Below are positions 36,729-47,198 of a DNA stretch of 64,000 bases, one piece after another. Position numbers and translations under genes: made by a program. The DNA comes from Triangularia verruculosa (taxonomy: Eukaryota > Ascomycota > Sordariomycetes > Sordariales > Podosporaceae): NCBI GenBank assembly GCA_033296885.1, contig MU863875.1:372001-436000 (forward strand). The letters run 5' to 3'. Position 1 is the first letter of the stretch, and each line of letters starts with the position of its first letter. The notes below the pieces were generated by a model. It worked only from the letters and a program-made list of their open reading frames with translations. It had not been told where the DNA came from and did not search any database.

Positions 36729-39700
36729 AGCGACGCATGGTTGTCAGGGTTTCAACACGAGAAGACGACAGAAGAAAGGTCTGGCTGGTGATGGCAGCGA
36801 ATGCAACCCAGCCCGGCGTGTATGTTTATTATTTGCATGGGCGGCGTTGCTTGGGGTTAGGTGGTTTAATGGCCCTAAAGGATACGTAGACGTCATCTCG
36901 AATCTCATATCTCCCTCAACATATGTGTTTCTCTGGACTTCATTCATCCGACAGTTCGAATATCAGAAAAAAAGTGACCCTTTTACCCCCAGCACTGCTC
37001 AGCAGAACCCCGCGGTGGGGGAGCACTTATGATGCCATGATATATGCTCTGGAATGAGGGGGATTTGGGGGAGGCGCATGGATTCTGTTGGCTCTGCAGC
37101 TGCCACGCAGCCTGGGATGTATGTCTTGCATCTCGGCTTACACGCGGGGATCAATGTCGAGAAAGAAGACTGAACACAGCACCGGCAACATCCAGCACCT
37201 TCTCCCTCCCGCGGGCTCTCCGTCTGCCTCTTCTTCGTGTTGCGTCTTTCCAATAATCTCCAGTCCCTGTCACGGCAGGTGGTTTGTCACACGAACGGTC
37301 CCTTCGATTGCATCAACCACTCCTGATGATTCGTCCATCTTTCTCTGACAAAAGCCCTAGCCGCAGGTCGACACGAACACCTGGTTGCGCCAAGTCTTTT
37401 CCTTCCTTGCACATGCATATTTTAAGGTACTCTGAAGATAGGACTCCCGAACGAGCCAAAAGGCAACTGTCCGTCGTTCCGAGTTTCTTATATCGCTTCC
37501 CGAGCAGCCGTGAGAAGATACGCCTTTATCAGAAGGGCATATCCTAGCATCCGCCTTCTCCTCAAAGGGTCCTGATAGAGAAAAGAACCCGGCGGTGGCT
37601 GTCTCCCTGTTTTCGTTCGTCCTATGAAAACGTGCCCAGTCATCAAGGGCTCGGCAGCTGGCCCAACGCACGTCTGCGTTTGACTGCATATCGTCCTAGC
37701 CTGCTACCTTGAGAGTTACATTCTCTCCGCCCAAATTCCTCTGGATTTTCTCGAATAATTCCAATCAACGAGAAGGACTCATAGACCATTGGGTTAGTGT
37801 CGGCACCACACACCACCACCCTCCTGTCCGGCCGGACGTGCAGCGAGACGCCTCCTGCCTTGATGCGTTGTCCCTCGTCCTTCGACATACATGTTGGTAC
37901 TGCTGTCTTTCCCGACCTCCTGCATCAAAGGTTGGCAAATTCCACGAGCTCATTGACGGAACTCCTGAAGAATACCTCCGACTTCGTTCCTGTCTACCGA
38001 TCGTTAACCATCAATGGCCTACACGGCTTGCCCGTTCACTGGCTCATTCTGACGCAATACTCGGTAATACCTCTGTGTGTATTCTGGTGGTTCTGCCTGG
38101 CCCGTTTCTCCAAAATGGAAAAATGGAGAAGAACAAAACGCCAGGTAACTAGGCCCTGAAGACATCCAGTCAGACCTGCAGGAACAACACTCGTTATTAG
38201 CTCATCAACCATCCACCCCATCTACAGCGGGCCCAGGCTGGCGGGTTTTCTCGCTCTTGCGCCGTCATCAGTGGTTGATGTCCTGTTCCACAATGCCTCG
38301 GCCATTGGGCCGGTTCAAAGAAGAAGAAACAACCGGCAAGCCGTTATTTGTCTCGCATGGGGAGGAAGTCATGCCCCTCCTTTCCGGCCTCGTCCCCGGC
38401 AGCTGCTACATGCGGTTATCCTAGGTGCTTCTTGAGAGGTCAGGGGTTGTTGGTATGTAGCGGTCTGGGGGTTTGCGAGCGACTTGGCCTGCCGGGTGGC
38501 ATGATGCTCTGATACTCGCTCACTCCTGCTAAGCCGGATGTGAGGTTGGAACTGAAGCAAGTGGCCACATTCTCAAGAACAAGTCGGGTCGTTCATCCGG
38601 CTGCTCACTCTTTTATCAGCACCTTTAATATCACAAGTTTCTCTGAACCCCACAGTCCAACTTTTCCAAGACCTACCATCAGAGACACGGTACGGCTCAC
38701 CGCTTCCCCTCCACCCACCTGCCAGTCAGGATACGCACATATTTGAGACCCTTTCACCTTCCCTTCTCAACATGAAGCAAGTCTCGGGAACCCGACGCTT
38801 TCAACATCAATGGCAGCTATCACTGCCGTACCTGGGTTCACGTACGACGAAGCACCGAAAACCGGAAGTAGACAGCGGGTGCCTGTGCCTGGGGCTTATT
38901 CCAAAACCTTCCTTCGGTAAGGCGGATTCCGGGAGTCACGACATATGCTCGGCCCATATATTCATGTGTGATATCAAGGAGAAGGTCTCCAAAAGAAGGA
39001 GAGCCTTGCAGCAGAACGGAGCATGGGCACAGGGGGTTATGAATGCCATTCTGGACCATCTCTGGCTGACTGACTGGTGACACGGGGGTGGGTGGGAAAA
39101 GCAGTCCAAAGGCGGCAGCTCCACAATGGCAGGTTGATTAGCCACTAAATCCACCGACTTTCACCGAGTAAACCGAGACAGCTAGGCAGAGAGGGATTTC
39201 CTTTCCAGTCCAGTGGCGTTATTCCACCCGTTTTTCCCCTTCTTGGAGCATGGAAAGATACCTTTACGCAGTACCTGATACCAAGGAAGGGAAGTGCGCA
39301 CAGGCCAAGTGCTTGAACGAACGGTGTAAGAGGATGCTTGTTGGGCTTGAACCTATGAAGGAGCCCCAAATTTACATGCCACTCTGCAGCAGCAGGCATT
39401 TCGATTTTTTTGACTTTTGGGATTTGGGGACAACACATTTATTTGCCCGACTTTGATGCATCACTGCCTAACCCGAACTTTCTGGCAGCAATTCTGTTTG
39501 ACGTCCACGCCTTTTTGGGAGGGCGAGCCAACGAAACGGAGGAGAGTATCAGGCTATCTTTTGAGCAACGCTACTCGCCGCTTTTACTTTTTACCTTGGG
39601 TTGTCCAAACGGTACATGACCTACTACCTCCGGTCCGCCGCTTCTTTCTGGTTCGTCGATGGGGGTATCTACAGCTACCGTTTCGTCTCCTCTGCCGTTC

Positions 39701-40533
39701 TTGGTAGTGCTCTCTCAGTCTTCCATGCCGGGACAGGCGCACGCCCACGATGATTCCAGGCCATGGCATACACACACATTTCTGACCTCCGCACTTTGCG
39801 GCGAAACTAACCTCTCACAGGCGTTCCCATCCCCCCCATCTTTCTTTCTCACACCCAATCCCCTTCATCGATAGGACCTTGCGAGAAAGAGGGACGGTTC
39901 ACCCACCATCGCCCCCATCCCTCAACCGGTGCTGGGTAGTTTACATGGCTATGTCCACACCCCCCTCCGCCACCATGTCTTTCCTCCCTTGAACCTCGAG
40001 GTCTCTATCTCGCTTCCCCCCCTTCTTGACTGTTCACACCATCATTGGGCTTACAGCCGGAGTGCCGGAACTGCCCGTGGGCTAGCCAATGCCAAACGGG
40101 GATTTGATTGTCCCACGCTCCTCGGCATATGCCAGCCAGGCTGGACAGACTTGCACTCGCTGCTTTTCGTTTCTTTCATCACATCAAAACTCTCCTATAG
40201 GCCCAATGCCTTTCGTTTGATAGTCTGGCTGGCCAATTCCCTTCAGGGATTATCTTCACTGACACCATATGTCTGGTTGATATCAAGAGGTGTGGGTGAG
40301 TGGAAGGGCAGGGGGGGAGGGGGTGGATTTACTTTTCTTTGATAGCAACAAATTCGTTGATCGTCCGTCGTCACCGATCCATTCCCATCACATAATCATC
40401 CCCGTCCTTCCCTGGCCTGGAGCAGTAACCACTTCGGTTTGACGAATAGGATGTCATGCCTACCTCGTGATAATCGGGGATGCCATCGGCCGAGTGAGAA
40501 GAAGGATGAGCGAGGAGAGGGAAAGGAAAAAAG
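36729..40533. other. Intergenic, no gene seen
   Basis: About 3.8 kb between DGK1 and the KxDL gene have no open frame with protein-like composition. The right end grades into the KxDL promoter. Confidence 0.5.
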
Positions 40534-40612
40534 TATAAAAGGGGGGATGGTTGACGGGGGAAGGAGGATTACCTTTTCTTTCTCTTTTCTTTCTTTTCTT
40601 CTCATCATCATC
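40534..40612 (+). promoter_or_regulatory. TATA box and CT tract of the KxDL gene
   Basis: TATAAAA lies at 40534-40540 and a pyrimidine tract at about 40572-40603, some 350-430 bases before the start codon at 40962. This implies a 5' leader of roughly 350 bases, which also carries a CA repeat around 40690-40708. Confidence 0.5.
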
Positions 40613-40961
40613 AAGAACCAGTCTTGATATCATACCTACCTTGCCTTACTTGCACCGCCACAAGCTTCTCTGTTTGCTTGAGTTGAGCAACACACACACA
40701 CACACACATACCTCTCACACACATACATTCTACCTTACCTAACAGGAGAAACAAGTGACACCTTACTTTTTCCTTGCCCAAGCATTTTCACCATCTGACG
40801 CCGACCACCACCACTACGCCACAACCACACACACACAAACAGCGCCTCCTCCCATCATACCTTGGGCATAAACTTTTTTATTTTTTATTTTGGCTCCCAA
40901 CCCAATCCCTTGTTACACATCATCTTTTCCTCCCATTTACCATCCAGCAGCAAGAAAAACA

Positions 40962-41962
40962 ATGTCCCACTACTCAACCCCTTACTATCCCACCTCCTCG
41001 GTCCCCATCCCCCCAGCCAAACCCACCCCCTACCCTTCCTACCCTTCGTATTATCCCCCCGTCCCCGGAGGCGCAGATTCCACCTACAGCGTCTCCCCCC
41101 CTGAACTAGCCGACGACGGGCACTCCCTCGTCAGCACGGGAGGGGGCAGTTACTCTGTCGGTCCGTCTGCCTCGACAGGGTCGTCAGACTACTATTACGG
41201 AAATGGAGTCGGCGATGTGGTCGGGAATGTGGCGGGCAACGTGGTGGCGGCGGCGGGGAACGTGGATCTGAACGAGTACATGCAGGAGAGGTTCGCGGCG
41301 AGCTTTGACCCGGTCGGGTTGGATAAGTGTACTGTTAAGCAAGCGCAGACGTGAGTTTTCTCTCCTTCTTTCATCACCATTCCCGCTTTCCAGAGAAAGC
41401 AGGGGGTTGCTGGTACCAGGAGATCTGGAGAGAATATAGTTGGGAGCGGGAGGGTAAAAGTTAAGAATTGAGTGACTGACGCAATTGGATTTGATGATAA
41501 TAGGTCGGGGCATTTAAACGCCAAACACAGGGAACTGCTGGAACTGCAGGCTAAAGCGCAGGCTAGACTGGCCAAGACGAGGGCGAGGTTCGCGCAGGGG
41601 ATGGAGGACGCGAGGGAGGTGAGGGAGGATCTGGAGTGGACGCAGAGGAAGGTTGCGTGAGTCCCCCCCCCCCCCCCTTTTTTTGTCCATCTCCCAGTTT
41701 CAGCCCGGGAAAAAAACCGAGCCCTCTGTCGACAGATTTGTTTTTGGGCCTCTTTTTGCTGGATGATCTTAAATCTTGAGATTTGAGATCGTATAGCTGA
41801 GGAAAAATCCAAAAATTGCAGATCGTGTTTGTTTTTGAGCTTGTTTATGAGAAACAGATTTTTGCTGACGGAGAAAACAGGTCGTTGAAAACAAAGGCGT
41901 CAAAGAAGCACGCGCACGAGTACACCAAGGCGAGGGCGCGGTATCCGAGCCCGGATTACTGA
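40962..41962 (+). CDS. KXD1: KxDL-motif protein (BLOC-1-related subunit)
   Basis: Three exons (40962-41350, 41504-41656, 41881-41962; introns of 153 and 224 bp) encode 207 residues. The N-terminal ~95 residues are Pro/Tyr/Ser/Gly-rich and disordered. From about residue 100 a helical domain begins (DLNEYMQERFAASFDP). It carries a VREDLEWTQRKVASLKTK segment, in which REDL occupies the K-x-D-L position of the family. The splices keep the helical domain in frame, and the protein ends at RARYPSPDY. In yeast the family member Kxd1 belongs to a BLOC-1-type endosomal complex that tunes Rab recycling. The family assignment is from motif pattern only. Both introns are longer than the ~57 bp norm of this window. 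Confidence 0.75.
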
Positions 41963-43417
41963 AGACCTTTTTTCTCCCCGCCCCCCCTTTTTCATGTTTT
42001 TGTTCTATACGAGTTCTTTTTACAATCACAGCAAAAGCGGGTAGTTTGGGGGTTCATGATCTTTTTCTGCGTTCACTGTCGTTGTTGTTTTGTTCAAGGG
42101 AAGAAGTGACGAGATGGGACGGTGGAAAGGCTGAAGAGGGAAGTATCAGCCTTGCGAAAGGGGTGAAGTTCGCAAGCGCTCGCTGCTTTTACCAGAAAAT
42201 GGTTGTCTTGTAGGGCTGGACAGGGGGGGGTGTTGTTTTCTGCATTTTTGCATATGCGTGGAGGGAGGTTGTTTTGGTTTCACGCCCCCCCCCTCCATCA
42301 CGATTTTTTTCTCTTCCCCGCTGCGGCCCGCTGCCCGCCCTTTCTTTTCTTGGATTTCTCGCAGGAGGGTTTAGGTGAGGTGATTGGGTGAATAGGAGAT
42401 TTAAGAGACAGGGGGACCTGACAACGGCCCAGAGGAAAAATAAGTGCTGTTTTCTGTGTGGCCTTTGGTGGGTTTCCCTGTTTTCACACCCCACCCCCCC
42501 TACTTGACAGACTACTGCACGTCAGAAGGCGGCAGAGGCGGGAACAAACAGGCCGGCCGCCTGTGCTGTAACCGGGAGGAGTAGGAGGTGTGGGTGGGTG
42601 GGTATAGCTGGGAAAGAACAGGCGTGAGTGAGCAGGGGGGTGTTCTAGGGGGTTCTATTCGCCGAACCGGATGGCTGGGATGGGGGAGATGGAAGGTTCC
42701 CTGTGCCTTTTGCTTGCTGGGCGCTTCCCCTCCACGTGAGGAAACTGGGGCGGCCTCAGCTGAGGAGTTGGTGTGGGTGGATAGGTAGCAAAGGTCTCCG
42801 TTTTTGTATTTTTGCCCGTTTAGGGTCAGCGTTTACGATACGGGGATATATGGGGGGAGGGAAACGGCAGCTTGGATCTTCCCACTCTGTACCTAGGGTT
42901 CTTTGCTAAGTAACCAGCCGGGCGTTTGTTTCTGTCAGGGTTTTCTATAGCGTTTCGTTTAGTCCAGGTCGTAATGATACCTTTTTTTTTCGGTTCACGT
43001 GTGAAATCTTGCGGCTGTGGCGGTCTAGAATGAGGAACAAAGTGTGGCTTATGACAGATAGTCCTGTCATTTCCTAACCTGTTACGTCATGTGAGAAGTG
43101 CTCTAGTCTCTGTTGAGGTATGACTTAGTAGGGTGATGGGATGGGTTTGGTGCCCAACCTGATATGTATGTAGCCCACCGGTGGAAACCTGCAGTTTTGA
43201 GCCGACATGCCTTACAGAACAAGGAAGACAGCATCACGTGATGGCGTTGGCTTTTTGATGTGATGTGGTGACCAGAGACAATATATTAGTAGTTTCTGTG
43301 TGTACTATCAAATTATAGTGTTACGGACGGTGTTGTCAATTGTTGCTTTTGACCTTTCCCTGACCCAAAGTCCCAAGAGAAGATTAAATGTATGAGATTA
43401 AGATGGAATAAAATGTT
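41963..43417. other. Intergenic, no gene seen
   Basis: 3' flanks of two convergent genes, about 1.45 kb. No supported coding sequence. Confidence 0.5.
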
Positions 43418-44275
43418 TCATGTGGCAGCAGCCATGAATACCTCGGCCTTGGCTTCTGGTATCGTTGCTGGTGCCTCTTCCTCTGCCTCCTTGTTGTTTT
43501 TTGTATTTTCTGATTGCTGGTCTGGTTGCTGGCCTGGCTGTGGCTGTTGTTGTTCGTTTTCCTGTTGCTGTCGTTCCCCTACCCTAGGTTGATAAGGTTT
43601 CCTCTCCAGCCAGGTGCCCACAGGCTCCAGCCCCTTTTTCTTTTCTAGCGGCTCCCAGGGGTTCTCATTGGAGCGAGAGTCGTAATAGCCAATGTACCAA
43701 TCCGGATTGTGCCCTCCTCCTCTGCCGCCCCTGGCTCCTCCTCGACCACCTCTTTGGTTGAAGTTACTTCTGCCCCTGTCACTAGGAGCACCTCTTGGGC
43801 CCGACTCGGAAGATTGCTGAGGTTGACCCTGATCACCCTTGTCACCGTCGGCTGGGGCGTCATGGCCTTCACCATCTTGATCAACCCTGGTGGCAGTTAT
43901 CGTTGGGCTTCCAACCCAATTAGCAAGAGCGCCCTGCTTTTGGTCTGTTGGAGATGGTGAGATGTCAATATTGATGTCGGTCGTGACGATGATGGAGGAG
44001 CAGGAAAGTCTTGGCTGGGCCAGCTTGGGGGAGATGGGGTGAATACCGTCAAGCACTTGGGCAGTTGCCGGTCCTTCGTCTGACCGGGACTTCTTGCACG
44101 GTGGACGTTCATCAGACACGGATGGAGGACGAGGGCGGCGGGTGCGGGCAGTGGTGGTGAAGGAGGAGAAGCCCATCAGCTTGGCCATTTCGGCGTTTTG
44201 GTCGTCTTGTTGGGTGTCATTTTGCTCGATGTGATGCTCGTCAAGGTCGAGGGAGATTTCATTGGGGTCGGACAT
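43418..44275 (-). CDS. RGG-box protein with MGFSSF motif, snRNP27-like
   Basis: This single-exon gene encodes 285 residues and starts in a strong context (TCAAAATGTCC). Residues ~29-38 carry AEMAKLMGFSSF, which resembles the conserved MMGFxxF core of the U4/U6.U5 tri-snRNP 27K protein. A central RGG block (NQRGGRGGARGGRGGGHNPDW) suggests RNA binding and leads to a conserved-looking segment (DWYIGYYDSRSNENPWEPL). The tail is Gln/Glu-rich and probably disordered. It may be a splicing-associated RNA-binding protein. I do not recognise a named orthologue, and the snRNP27 similarity rests on a short motif. Confidence 0.7.
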   Translation of the reverse strand: MSDPNEISLDLDEHHIEQNDTQQDDQNAEMAKLMGFSSFTTTARTRRPRPPSVSDERPPCKKSRSDEGPATAQVLDGIHPISPKLAQPRLSCSSIIVTTDINIDISPSPTDQKQGALANWVGSPTITATRVDQDGEGHDAPADGDKGDQGQPQQSSESGPRGAPSDRGRSNFNQRGGRGGARGGRGGGHNPDWYIGYYDSRSNENPWEPLEKKKGLEPVGTWLERKPYQPRVGERQQQENEQQQPQPGQQPDQQSENTKNNKEAEEEAPATIPEAKAEVFMAAAT

Positions 44276-45115
44276 TTTGAATTCGGCCTGAAAGGTGTGG
44301 GAGGTTGAGGGTGATGGTGAGTGACCAGCTGAGCTGAACTTGTGACCAAATAAATGAAATTAAGTAGCGTGTCGAGCTCTGAGGAAGTTGCCGAGGTGTT
44401 TCTTTGTGAGGTCTAGATTCTGGAGCTCGAATCAAGCTTTCCCATCTGTTACGTTATAAGTTGGGTGAGCTATGGAGCTTGGACGGCAAGTGTCTTTGTT
44501 GGAGTTGATGCATGACGGGAAAATCCAGGTGAGGTCGGCTCTGGTTAATGAAATTCAGCCTTGTGGGTCTCGCTAAACACGGGAGCGTTAGCGGCTCTGT
44601 GTGTGTAACCACAGCCGAGCAAGGTCGAGGCGAGCTGTCACTTGTCACATTGACGATACATTCTCTACTTGGACCGAATCAGGTGATGTTGTTTGTTTCT
44701 GAGCGGAAGATACCATTGGTTCGAGACCTATGGTCGTGGTTGCGAGCATCAAGCGTTGCTCAAATCTCAAAGACGGATAAGCGGTTGGCGTTTGGTGGAG
44801 CTAGCCGCTTCTTACACCGTGAAACTGCTTTGAACGGAAATCAGGGACTCGATGCTCTTTCATCTCCTTGTTCTGACAGATTAGAACCTGTCTCATTGCA
44901 CAGTACATGTCGTACTGCCTAACCTGCATCAACCACCCCGGAGAAATAGCACGTGGAAGCCCCCAAGAGTTGGCTTGACACCTGTAACACCCCTGAACTA
45001 GACGCTCGGACACCACCCCTGCTCTGCCTCACCTTCACATCTCAACCTCACTTCGTTCCATCACCACCATTCTCATCTCACATTTCTATCAACCAAACCA
45101 CAAAAACTACTCAAA
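44276..45115. promoter_or_regulatory. Divergent promoter region RGG protein / lipocalin-like protein
   Basis: 840 bases separate two divergent start codons. The right part is pyrimidine-rich and CAA/ACC-rich just before the lipocalin-like start. A plus-strand open frame at 44548-44922 has no recognisable features. Confidence 0.45.
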
Positions 45116-45694
45116 ATGTCACCCATAACCCTCCACCAACCCTCCAAATACGCCACTTCATCCACCTCCTCACCCCCCTCCCCCTCACTCGACTTCCTCT
45201 CCCGCACCTGGTCCGTAACCCACTCCACCCTTCCCATGTGGCGCAAAGCCCGCAACGTCCGCATCACCTACTCCCCCCTCCCCTCCCCAACCTCATCCTC
45301 GCCTCAAAAAATCTCGGATCTAGTCGAATACGAACCCCTCGACGGCTCCTCCCTCAAAAACGTTCGCGGAGTCGACACGTCCTCCACCACTACCTCCCTC
45401 GCAGCCTGGGACTGGCGGGGTTCCGGCTTCTTATTCTTCGTGACCTCCCACTGGGAGATTCTGGGTTTTGGGGAGGTCCCGGAAACGGGCGAGAGATGGG
45501 TCGTGACGTGGTTTCAAAAGACGTTGTTCACGGCGGAAGGCGTGGATGTGTACAGTGATAGACCGGAGGGGCCGAGTGAGGAGATCAAAAAGCAGATTTT
45601 GGAGGGGTTGAATGCGATGGAGGGTGGGGTGGGCGAGTTGTGCAGGAAGGATATGAGGGAGGTGAGGGTTGAGTTGCCTTGGAGGGAGAAATAA
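45116..45694 (+). CDS. Lipocalin-like (calycin-fold) small protein
   Basis: This single-exon gene of 192 codons starts in context TCAAAATGTC. After a Ser/Pro-rich start, the motif FLSRTWSVTHSTLPMWRKARNVRITY is followed by alternating hydrophobic strands (WDWRGSGFLFFVTSHWEILGFG, RWVVTWFQKTLFTAEGVDVYSD). The pattern fits fungal lipocalin-like beta-barrel proteins of unknown ligand. There is no signal peptide, so it is probably cytosolic. The stop is only 85 bases from that of the convergent LENG1-like gene. The fold assignment is by pattern and the function is unknown. Confidence 0.8.
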   Translation: MSPITLHQPSKYATSSTSSPPSPSLDFLSRTWSVTHSTLPMWRKARNVRITYSPLPSPTSSSPQKISDLVEYEPLDGSSLKNVRGVDTSSTTTSLAAWDWRGSGFLFFVTSHWEILGFGEVPETGERWVVTWFQKTLFTAEGVDVYSDRPEGPSEEIKKQILEGLNAMEGGVGELCRKDMREVRVELPWREK

Positions 45695-45779
45695 TCAGCG
45701 GGAATGATGGTGTTGCGAGGGAGTTTGTGTCTTGCGCTTGGAGTATAATGCAGCGGTTGTTGGTGTTTGGGTATCTTAG

Positions 45780-46823
45780 CTATCTAATTTCAGCGCTCGG
45801 AGGCATGGCTAGTTGTGCTACGCTCTCTCTCTCTCGGTCTCGGTCCCTGTGGGACCTTTCTGAACGGTGACTTCGTCTCTCATCTATGTGACGACCGGGA
45901 GATCGAGACCTGCTTCTACGTCTGTCTCGGTCTCTGTGCCTCTCTCGACCTTTACTTCTGTCCCTATGACTTCTGTCCCTGTCCCGGTGTCTATGTCTCT
46001 CCCGACTCCTGTCCCTGTGTCTCTCAGATCGATCGCCCTCTCGGTCTCGACTCATATGTCGATGTCTCCTCTCCCTCCTCTCCGTCTTCTTCAACTCTCT
46101 CAGCTCTCTCTCCCGCTCTTCGTTAATCTTCTTTCGCTCCTTTTCCAGCTCCCGAACCTTGGCGGCACCGCTCTTCATCATGGCGAGCGGGTCGCTCGAC
46201 ACCAACCGGGACTGCTCCCTGGCCTTCCTGTTTGGGTCATCTTTCCCAAACACGTTTTTGCTCGGGACAACAGACAGAATCTGGTCATCGGCTGTAGCGT
46301 ACCATGCATCACCTGCGCCGGAAAAAGAACCTGGACCAAGGCGCAGCTGGGAGTTCTCTGCCAGCTGCTTCTTCTCCTTTTCTACTTCAGGGTGTTTCTC
46401 ATGCGTTTGCTGCGGTGCAAAAAGTGTAAGGTGGCCTTTGCTGTCGACCAAGTCGTCTGGTACATTTGACGTTAAGGACGGTGACGGCCCTTGAAGGTGT
46501 CGATATTGCTGCTCCTGACGCTCTCGCGCAAGGCGCAGCTCAAAGTCGGTGTCATCTTCTCCTTGGCGGTTGCGTTTCTTGCGCGGTTCCCTTGACTCTC
46601 TGAATGACGGTTTCTCTGTGATGGACTGATGTTCGGGCTCAGGTAAAGGTGGTGGAACTTCTCCCCTCAATATGGCCAGCCTGCGCTCAGCATCCTGCTC
46701 CTGCATGCGCTGCTCTTCGGCTTGTTCCTTCTGACGAGCGGCTTCCTCGTCGCGCCTCACGCGCTCGATGTTGGCCGTGTTGTAGACGTTCCATGATTTC
46801 TTCCCTAATAAGTGGAGTGGCAT
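45780..46823 (-). CDS. CIR_N-domain RS protein (LENG1-like, spliceosome-associated)
   Basis: This single-exon gene of 347 codons begins MPLHLLGKKSWNVYNTANIERVRRDE, the CIR_N domain shared by LENG1, Cwc25-type factors and CBF1-interacting corepressors. Charged helical segments follow, then a conserved-looking middle (GPGSFSGAGDAWYATADD and PNRKAREQSRLVSSDPLAMM). The last ~120 residues are a dense Arg/Asp/Ser/His/Glu array (RHRDRDRSHRDRS and similar), typical of splicing proteins. It is probably a nuclear pre-mRNA processing factor. The start is the ATG before PLHLLGKK; 37 further codons are open upstream but would run into the shared promoter. It diverges from SEC18. Confidence 0.88.
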   Translation of the reverse strand: MPLHLLGKKSWNVYNTANIERVRRDEEAARQKEQAEEQRMQEQDAERRLAILRGEVPPPLPEPEHQSITEKPSFRESREPRKKRNRQGEDDTDFELRLARERQEQQYRHLQGPSPSLTSNVPDDLVDSKGHLTLFAPQQTHEKHPEVEKEKKQLAENSQLRLGPGSFSGAGDAWYATADDQILSVVPSKNVFGKDDPNRKAREQSRLVSSDPLAMMKSGAAKVRELEKERKKINEERERELRELKKTERRERRHRHMSRDREGDRSERHRDRSRERHRHRDRDRSHRDRSKGRERHRDRDRRRSRSRSPGRHIDERRSHRSERSHRDRDRERESVAQLAMPPSAEIR

Positions 46824-47198
46824 CGTGATATGCTGTGATGAAGATGTGAGGACAAGGCGATACTGTGAGTGAGGACATTGAACCTTGATGGTTGGCTGCC
46901 AAGACAAGTGGTGGGGTCCAACATGGGACGCCAAGCCGCGCGTACATTAAACTTCCCCTTTGTACCCCGTTTCGCCCCCATTATGTTGTGGACCTGCGAC
47001 AACTGTCCCGCTAGCGAGCTGACCCTGGGAGCTCCATTGACCTCGAAACCGACCACCAACTCCTTCGAGGCAACGACCCAAAGTGACCCGTCATATCGAT
47101 CTGGCCTTTTCTTCGTGATTCATACCACATTACAGAACCCCGAACGACAGCACGTCTTGCCACACTACACCAATACACAGCAGATAAACCCGAAGCAG
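46824..47198. promoter_or_regulatory. Bidirectional promoter LENG1-like / SEC18
   Basis: Only 375 bases separate the two start codons, so both promoters must overlap. The plus-strand SEC18 frame has no stop back to 46869, but this stretch is taken as leader because the family-like protein begins at MDPRSALFG. Confidence 0.6.

Noticed and set aside
44690..44750. tRNA suggested by GGTTCGAGACC
   Set aside because: It matches a B-box, but no A-box or acceptor pairing lies at the right distance.
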